From Ephemerocybe angulata (Eukaryota > Basidiomycota > Agaricomycetes > Agaricales > Psathyrellaceae): a stretch of 64,000 bases of DNA. The notes under the pieces are model-generated. The model searched no databases, had not been told where the DNA came from, and worked only from the letters and a program-made list of their open reading frames with translations. Where the stretch lies: contig JAACJK010000109.1 of assembly GCA_013368325.1 (NCBI GenBank), forward strand, positions 434,001-498,000, given 5' to 3'. The position numbers and the translations under genes were made by a program. Each line of letters opens with the position of its first letter. The first letter of the stretch is position 1. This document shows, one piece after another, positions 58,174 through 64,000 of the stretch.

Positions 58174-60555
58174 ATGCCTACCGTCGCCGTCGACAAGGCC
58201 GACCTCTGGGAGCGTCTCGGACAGGAATTTAGTGGGTGTCTTTGGTGCTTTACCTCGTGAGAGAGGTTCTGATCTAAGGACTCCAGCTACGGACGAGTTC
58301 GACAAGCTTTGCTTTGATTATGGCCTGGAACTAGATGAAGATGTACGGACCGTCCGTATACTACCCATGAAATTAGAATGCTTAATCCGCAATACAGACT
58401 ACTGAAGAAGTAGAAGAGAACATCAAGAAGGGTCTTCCCGCTGAGAGACCGGTCGGTTACATTATCGCCTGCCAATTGCGTTATAAGCTGAAGTCCATCT
58501 CTTAGCAATTGAAAATCGAAATCCCTGCGAACAGGTATATCCAAGCTATCGTCGCCTTTTCACTTCAGTGTTGACACCCCGTCCTGTACTTTAGATACGA
58601 CCTTCTCTGCATCGAGGGAATTGCCCGCGCCCTCCTCGTCTTCCTCCAGAAACAAGACGCGCCTAAATACAAGCTCGTATACCCCAAAGGCGGCGAATCG
58701 GACCTCCTTACTGTTAAGATTGACCCCTCAGTGCGCATCACTTCTCATCCCCCCCTACAATCGAACTGACACTCTTTCGGCCATCACCCCAAGACAGCTG
58801 CCATTCGCCCCCTCTTTGCCTGCGCCATCTTGCGAAACATCAAGTTCACTGAGAAGTCGTATGCTTCCTTCATCGACCTCCAAGACAAGCTTCACCAGAA
58901 TATCTGTCGTCGCCGTCAACTTGTAGCAATCGGAACCCACGACTTGGATACCTTAACCCCTCCGTTCCGATATGAGGCTAAAGCCCCGAGCACGATCAAG
59001 TTCGCGCCTTTGGGAAAGACTCAGGAATACACTGCTGAGGAGTTGATGACTCTCTATGAGGTACGCATCCATATTCCGTGTATGTACATCGAGTTAACCG
59101 TCGTTCTGTTCCAGGGAGAGAAGCATCTTGCGAAATACCTCCACATCATCCGCGATTCACCCGTCTATCCTATCATCTACGATTCCAAGGACCAAGTTCT
59201 GTCGATGCCGCCTATCATTAACTCGGACCACAGCAAGATTACTCTGAACACCAGGAACGTCTTCATCGATGTCACCGCAACGGATCAGACCAAGCTCGAC
59301 ATCGTCGTAAACATGGTTGCCACCATGTTCTCCGAGTACTGCGAAGAGCCTTTCACGTACGTTCGAAGTACTCTTACATCCCGCAACGTTTTAACCTCTC
59401 TCTAGGATCGAACCTGTGAAGATCATTCTCCCCAATGGCCAGAGCCGTATCACTCCTGACATCTCTGCAAGACAAATGACCGCACACGCATCTTACGTCA
59501 ACTCTTGCACGGGCCTTAGTCTGTCTTCGACAGAAGTCGCCACTCTGCTCAAGCGCATGTCATTGGAGGCGTCTGTAAACCCTGACAACTCTGACGAAAT
59601 CACCGTCAGTATCCCTCCCACACGGCCTGACATCTTCCATGAGTGCGATATCATGGAAGACGCTGCTATCGCTTATGGGTTCAACAACCTTCCCGACAAG
59701 TTCCCTGCTACAAGCACGGTCGGACAGCCGCTTGCTATCAGCAAGCTCAGCGATGTCGTCCGTCTGGAATGGGCCCTTGCTGGATTTATAGAGGTCCTCC
59801 CACTCATCCTCGTAAGTCGTCCACATCTCTTCATACCTGCCCCCATACCAAAGACGATGTCAGTGTTCGCACGAAGACAACTTCGAGTGGTTGAACCATG
59901 AAGACGACAACAAGACTGCTGTCAAGATCGCCAACCCCAAGACACTCGAGTTCCAAGTCGTCCGAACAACCCTAGTGCCTGGCCTGCTGAAGACCATCCG
60001 TGAAAACAGATCGCATGCGCTGCCCATCAAGATCTTCGAGTCCTCCGATGTCGTTTTCAAGGATACGACCCGCGAACGCCAGGCACGTAACGAGAGGCAC
60101 GCCGCGGCTGTTTACTGCAACAAGTCCGCTGGATTCGAGATTGTCCATGGAATGTTGGATCGCGCCATGAAAATGCTCGAGATTCCTCGTATCAGCAGCC
60201 AGGACAGCAGTGCCACGACTGGTTATTATATCAAAGAGACCACCGGTGAGTAGATTCTACCGTTCTGCAGGCGGAGTATCTGTCTCACAGCGAGGCAGAC
60301 GGAATGTATTTCCCTGGCCGCGCTGCCAACATTTACTACCGATCGAAGGCTCGACCTTCGGGCACCATCTCGGAGCTCAAAGGTAAAGTCGAGAGCGCCC
60401 TGCACATCCACCATGACGTCCAGATTGGTTCGCTTGGTATTCTGCACCCTACGGTTCTGGAGAAGTTCGAAATCAACTTCCCTTGCTCCGCGCTCGAGTT
60501 CACGCTCGAGCCTTTCAAAAAGCAGATGCAAAAAGTCTGGACCAACGAAGATTAG
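58174..60555 (+). CDS. FRS1: Phenylalanyl-tRNA synthetase beta subunit (intact copy)
   Basis: Cytosolic PheRS beta, partner of the alpha subunit in charging tRNA-Phe. [54 protein letters not shown], then [21 protein letters not shown] joined over an intron, [37 protein letters not shown]5-type [20 protein letters not shown], and the C-terminal module [40 protein letters not shown] (53-nt intron with acceptor before ACGGAATG), [20 protein letters not shown] ending VWTNED. The reading frame is open throughout once introns are removed. Stop TAG at 60553-60555, only 20 bp from the left Helitron-type end. Confidence 0.95.
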
Positions 60556-60586
60556 TGGAGTTGTGTATAGGAATACTAGCAGTTTG

Positions 60587-60605
60587 ACCCGTGCTACGCA
60601 CGGGT
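60587..60605 (-). repeat. Left hairpin terminus (Helitron 3'-type, minus orientation)
   Basis: ACCCGTGC TAC GCACGGGT stem-loop with 8-bp stem. The minus strand continues to CTAG at 60576-60579 and T at 60575. Confidence 0.6.
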
Positions 60606-60697
60606 GGTCTTGGGATTTGTACAAATCAAATAGATATCAATTGGTAGGCTTAAATGAAGCGACAACAATGTAACCGCTACTTCATGTCTCTTGACAG

Positions 60698-61812
60698 GCA
60701 TTGCCATTTGCGAGAATGAGCGCGTCTTCAAGAAGGACTACTACAAGCTCTACGATGCCCTACTCTTTGTCCCCGGTGATGCCACCTACGGTGACGGAGT
60801 GCTAGCCACGCTTCGATACTACGACGAGGCAAGATCAACTCCAGACGCATCTGCGACTCGAGCATTTTTCGTCACTGCTTCGGTAAGTTCCATTATTTCT
60901 CATTTGAGCGAGACTTCATTTAACCTTCGTCTGACAATTGCGGCCTCCGATTCTACCTACGTCTGACAGATCGGAAGATTTGCAGCCAATCACCAGGGCC
61001 ACGATATCACCTTCAAAGAAACTAATTATGAGACATACGACCTCGCAGGCGATATTCAATGAGTGTGTTTTTTAGTCTCCCCTTCAAGTTCTTCAAGAAC
61101 TGACATTCTCTGCAGGCCTTTCCTATAAAGTGGTCTGTCGACTCTGACGTGGTAAATCCTGAGCAGCCCGCCTACGCGACGGTTTCTGGGATGGTAGACC
61201 ACGTCGACGAAAGCACCCTGGAAATCACAGTCCACCTTCCAATTGAGAATTATCTCGGTGTCTTGGATGGGCGAGGCTCAATTGACATTGCCATTGTTCT
61301 GAACCTTCGGTCACCCCGTTGGGCTCCTTCTGACAACAAGCGCCGTGCCCCGTATCTAAAGCCAGGCCAGTACATCACTGCAACAGGGCCTCTAACTGGG
61401 GTACTTCGAGACTCTCATGGCAAAGTAACCGGCCTCAAGGTAGCCGCCGACAATATCGTCAATGCAGGGCCCCGTGCCATGCCCGGTTCGCAAGGTAAGT
61501 CCTTCAGCTTTCAGATCATTCTCCGATAGTCCTAACTTCGAATTATATGCAGCAGGTGATAACGGAAGCTTCTCAGACACTCCTCGCAAGGCTACGGACG
61601 ATCCCAAAACGCCATTGAAGAAGTTCTGTTTCAGTCGACCGAAGCGCACAAGACATGTAGATCCTGCAGACGAAAATCCCTCGAAACGGTTGAAGACGAC
61701 ATCGACAACCGATTCTGACCCTGCAGATACAGAAGCATCAGCAATAGACACTCCTACCCCACATGCAAGAAATAATAAGACAACTCGCAATGCGAGGAAT
61801 GCGGGTGCTTAG
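60698..61812 (+). pseudogene. 5'-truncated OB-fold-like protein gene inside the element
   Basis: Coding sequence begins directly behind an intron acceptor (CTCTTGACAG at 60687-60697) with no in-frame start codon upstream before stops. It reads ICENERVFKKDYYKLYDALL, RAFFVTAS, then after introns AYATVSGMVDHVDESTLEIT and GQYITATGPLTGVLRDSHGK, both with OB-fold-like strand patterns, followed by a basic Ser/Pro tail (RPKRTRHVDPADENPSKRLK) ending ARNAGA at 61810-61812. Short introns are intact. The N-terminal part is missing, as in a gene fragment captured by a Helitron or cut at insertion. The identity of the parent gene is unknown and OB-fold is inferred from pattern only. Confidence 0.5.
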
Positions 61813-63548
61813 TACTGCTGTCAATCTTGATACCATTTTATATACTCTAATGTTCGGATTTCTCAAATTTACGATCTCTATCTCGACTTGAATTTTTGTT
61901 GTGTGCGACTGTCACGCAGCGAGAAAGATGAACGGCCCTGGCCAAGCATGTCGATGACTCGAAATGCGTGAAAAGAAAAGCTAGAAAGAACGATAGTCAG
62001 TCTTACGTCCACTAAAAATTCAATGCTCACTCGGCACTCTGCAATTATAGAGCGCAAATGTGACGGAGAGCCGAGTGCGCGAGGGAAGCTGGTTGAAGCC
62101 GATGGACTGGGACCTCTGGGTTAGATCCCTATGGCCATCCGCTCCAAGCAGGCGCCCCCGCGTAAACGGGCCACACCATTCGCTGAGAACACACAAGCAG
62201 ACGGAGTGCAGGGTGAAAGTGAAGGAAAGCGGGCTGCGGCGTATTGGGTAGTAAGAAATAAGATAGAAGGCATACTGTGTACGGTCCGGAGTAGTATTGA
62301 ACATGGCGTGCATTTCCGTCCCGGGTTAGTCCCAAATGGCCCCCGACGACGAAGCTGCCTGACGCAAAGTCGAGGCCGCGGCCCGCCTTTGAGCTCATTG
62401 GACGCTCTCGCTATCCGACGCAGAGTCTAGACAAGCGAGAGAGTGGCTGGTGTCTGTCAATGGCTGGAACATGTTAGTATATGCCTAATATACTTGAGTA
62501 GAATGCAAGAAAACCAACTGAACGAACATGAAGGCGATCCCGGGTGTGGGTTCAAGCACGGCATGCCCGAGCAGACGCGCAAGCGATTCCAGAAAGGATT
62601 CAAGCAGTAGACGCGTATAGAAAGGGAGGAAGGGGTCAAAGAAAACAGGAAGGCAAACTCACGGTTTCGTCCCAGTTGTGTGCGCGCCACTGTGCATGCG
62701 CGCGGAGAGCCCAGCGAAACCAGTGCCTCTCCTGCAACGGCGGCAATGAAGAGCGTGGGCGGCGAAAGACACACCTGAACTTGAGCCAGCTGGCAGTGGC
62801 GGCTTTTATCAGCCCTGTGTCAGCCTTTGCAGAATTGACCACGTACATGTGCTGCCCTGTGCCCTAGGACCCTGGCCTTCCCACCCTCCATTCTTACATC
62901 CGCCTTTTGAAACGGCGGAGACAAGTGTTAATCTCGCCTAGCGCGAGAACAGTTGGAGATGGGTTTTGGGAACCAGGCAGGACGCGTGCGCACTGTGTTC
63001 ACTGCGAAGCGGGGGGCAGTTCCGAGCGATGAGCAAGGCAATCCTGACGAGGTGACGAGCTGCGAGGGGAGGATTATGCGACGCGACTCGCGTCGCTAAT
63101 GGGCTCAGGGTAACGCGAAAAATTGTGGCAATTGCCGCCGAGGTCTCGGTCCGAGCGCGTGATAGATTCGATAAAGACCAAGCATTGAAGCAACAAGCAA
63201 TAACTAAAGAGGTTCTCCTCATCTATGAGGTACCATATTCTCCATTATACCTTCATTTTTACCTACAGGTACTTCTCGGCAATATTTGGTCTGTGTAGAG
63301 ACCACAATTGAACACTCTTCTCAACCTTGCCCCGCGGTGACTGGCTGTGTTGCGTAACCCCGTGCGGAGCACGGGTCAAACTGCTAGTCTTTTATTATAA
63401 TAGACAATGTATCAATGAATCATCACTTGTCGTCGAATACTGCGAAGCCGGCCTTGAGCCTATTTCCCCGCGCCTTGGCCCTCTTCTGGCCCACCGCCAG
63501 TGAGCACTGGGGAAAAGTCAGCGACGAGAATGCAAGAGAAATGACGTT
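61813..63548. other. Right part of the Helitron-like segment and 3' flank
   Basis: About 1.7 kb without a supported gene. Contains many short open frames on both strands, GC-rich CpG-dense stretches (62040-62400, 62900-63130) and the right hairpin end. Sequence from 63389 to 63548 is T-rich flank with part of the EMC10-like 3' region. Confidence 0.35.
63359..63375 (+). repeat. Right hairpin terminus (Helitron 3'-type, plus orientation)
   Basis: CCCGTGC GGA GCACGGG stem-loop, followed by TCAAACTG, CTAG at 63384-63387 and T at 63388. Same layout as the left end in inverse orientation. Confidence 0.6.
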
Positions 63549-64000
63549 TTACGAACTGATTGCAACGAGGAAGATTGTAATGTACATCCAGTACTTCTGG
63601 AAGAAGCCCTTCTCTGGAACTGGCTGAACGACCTCGCCCTCTGGCGTCAGCGGGGGCGGGGTCTTTAACTCGGGCCTGGAACGAAATTACAGTTTATGAA
63701 CACTGCGAGGCATAAGAAGAAGGTTACTTACGAAGGCGGTGAGGAGGGCTTTCGGAGCAGGATGGTAGTATTCAAGGAGGTGATTCGCCCTGCAAAGTCC
63801 CGGAGAGGGGAATCCGGCGACGGCGATGGGCAGGCACCATTGTGCGGTATGGGCGACACGAAGTTGTTGATCGAATATGGAGAACCGTCCTCAGAGAGGT
63901 ACACGAACAATGTTTGCGAGGTGGCGGCCCCGAGGTGACACTATTGGGAAGACAAGGTTGAGGTTGGACCCGCCAATGCGGGGGAGGACAACGGTTGCAC
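63549..64000 (-). CDS. EMC10-like ER membrane protein complex subunit (5' end outside window)
   Basis: The 3' exons of a minus-strand gene: NLNLVFP..., TLFVYLSEDGSPYSINNFVS, PHNGACP, ITSLNTTILLRKPSSPP, then after an intron (63677-63733 area) PELKTPPPLTPEGEVVQPVP and the membrane helix QKYWMYITIFLVAISS before TAA at 63549-63551. The order (LFVYL..., Gly/Cys turn, Pro-rich linker, K-Y-W-M-Y-I helix) fits EMC10. Between ATVVLPRIGGSNLNLVFP and TLFVYLSED the reading frame shifts twice, at a GGG run (63946-63948) and a TTT run (63913-63915), unless a 52-nt in-phase intron removes that piece. The start lies beyond base 64000. Confidence 0.6.

Larger units (their letters stand above)
52507..59770. 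repeat. Tandem duplication, copy 2 (7,264 bp)
   Basis: Second copy of the unit that starts at 45243, directly abutting the first. Its right edge continues into unique sequence after GGGC at 59771-59774. No base difference from copy 1 was found in the parts compared. Confidence 0.9.
60575..63388. mobile_element. Segment bounded by inverted Helitron-type ends
   Basis: The left end ACTAGCAGTTTGACCCGTGC and the right end, read on the minus strand, share about 28 of 31 bases. Each consists of an 8-bp hairpin (ACCCGTGC/GCACGGGT, or CCCGTGC/GCACGGG) about 8-11 bases inside CTAG followed by T. That is the 3' terminus structure of a Helitron (hairpin, CTRR, T target). The two ends face outward. There is no flanking target duplication, as expected for Helitrons. 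No RepHel helicase frame lies inside, so it is non-autonomous, composite or decayed. A terminal-inverted-repeat transposon is the alternative reading. Confidence 0.55.

Noticed and set aside
60248..60305. Phase mismatch in the synthetase beta near 60250
   Set aside because: Choosing the acceptor just before ACGGAATG gives a 53-nt intron and a correct [10 protein letters not shown] join.
60575..63388. Interpretation as a simple TIR transposon with target-site duplication
   Set aside because: No matching flanking direct repeat was found; the hairpin plus CTAG/T layout fits Helitron ends better. It is kept as an alternative only.
1..64000. CRISPR arrays, rRNA, phage or prokaryotic operon
   Set aside because: No regularly spaced short repeats, no rRNA-like sequence and no operon-type arrangement; short introns throughout show fungal nuclear DNA.

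Overview
The window is nuclear DNA of a basidiomycete fungus, most likely an Agaricomycete. Genes sit close together on both strands. Almost every one is cut by many 50-65 nt GT..AG introns. The gene content fits this group: a membrane-anchored GH9 endoglucanase, CCCH/NYN-type zinc-finger paralogs, a WW-like membrane-protein family and a HerA-like ATPase. No prokaryotic operon, CRISPR array, rRNA or convincing tRNA was seen. Gene models below were spliced by hand from codon frames and splice signals, so internal exon boundaries are approximate even where the ends are firm.

Layout, left part (1-26.4 kb). This is ordinary conserved housekeeping: AP-3 mu adaptin (5' end outside the window), STI1/HOP co-chaperone, a Zn2Cys6 transcription factor, nucleoporin NUP120/160, replication licensing factor CDT1, two adjacent CCCH zinc-finger proteins with an NYN-like domain, Rho-GDI, COQ2 and a YTP1-like membrane protein. 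From 26.4 to 29.7 kb lies a gene-poor stretch holding a 667-bp TA-flanked Tc1/mariner-type MITE.

Middle part (29.7-45.4 kb). It carries a Ser/Thr-rich single-pass membrane protein, the PKA regulatory subunit, a UBL-domain ER protein (USA1/HERP-like), a Gfo/Idh/MocA oxidoreductase, GH9 endoglucanase, sulfite reductase flavoprotein (MET10), uracil phosphoribosyltransferase (FUR1) and the nucleolar methyltransferase RRP8.

Right part (45.2-64 kb). A 7,264-bp segment is present twice, head to tail, with no difference that I could find. Its ends lie inside RRP8 and inside the phenylalanyl-tRNA synthetase beta gene. The outer edges therefore keep one intact RRP8 and one intact synthetase gene, while the internal junction joins a 3'-truncated synthetase gene to a truncated RRP8. 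Three genes are fully doubled: a HerA-like P-loop ATPase, a DUF952 protein and a WW-like multi-pass membrane protein. Twenty bases after the intact synthetase stop codon begins a 2.8-kb segment bounded by two inverted Helitron-type hairpin ends. It contains a 5'-truncated gene fragment that reads like an OB-fold protein. The window ends inside an EMC10-like gene on the minus strand.
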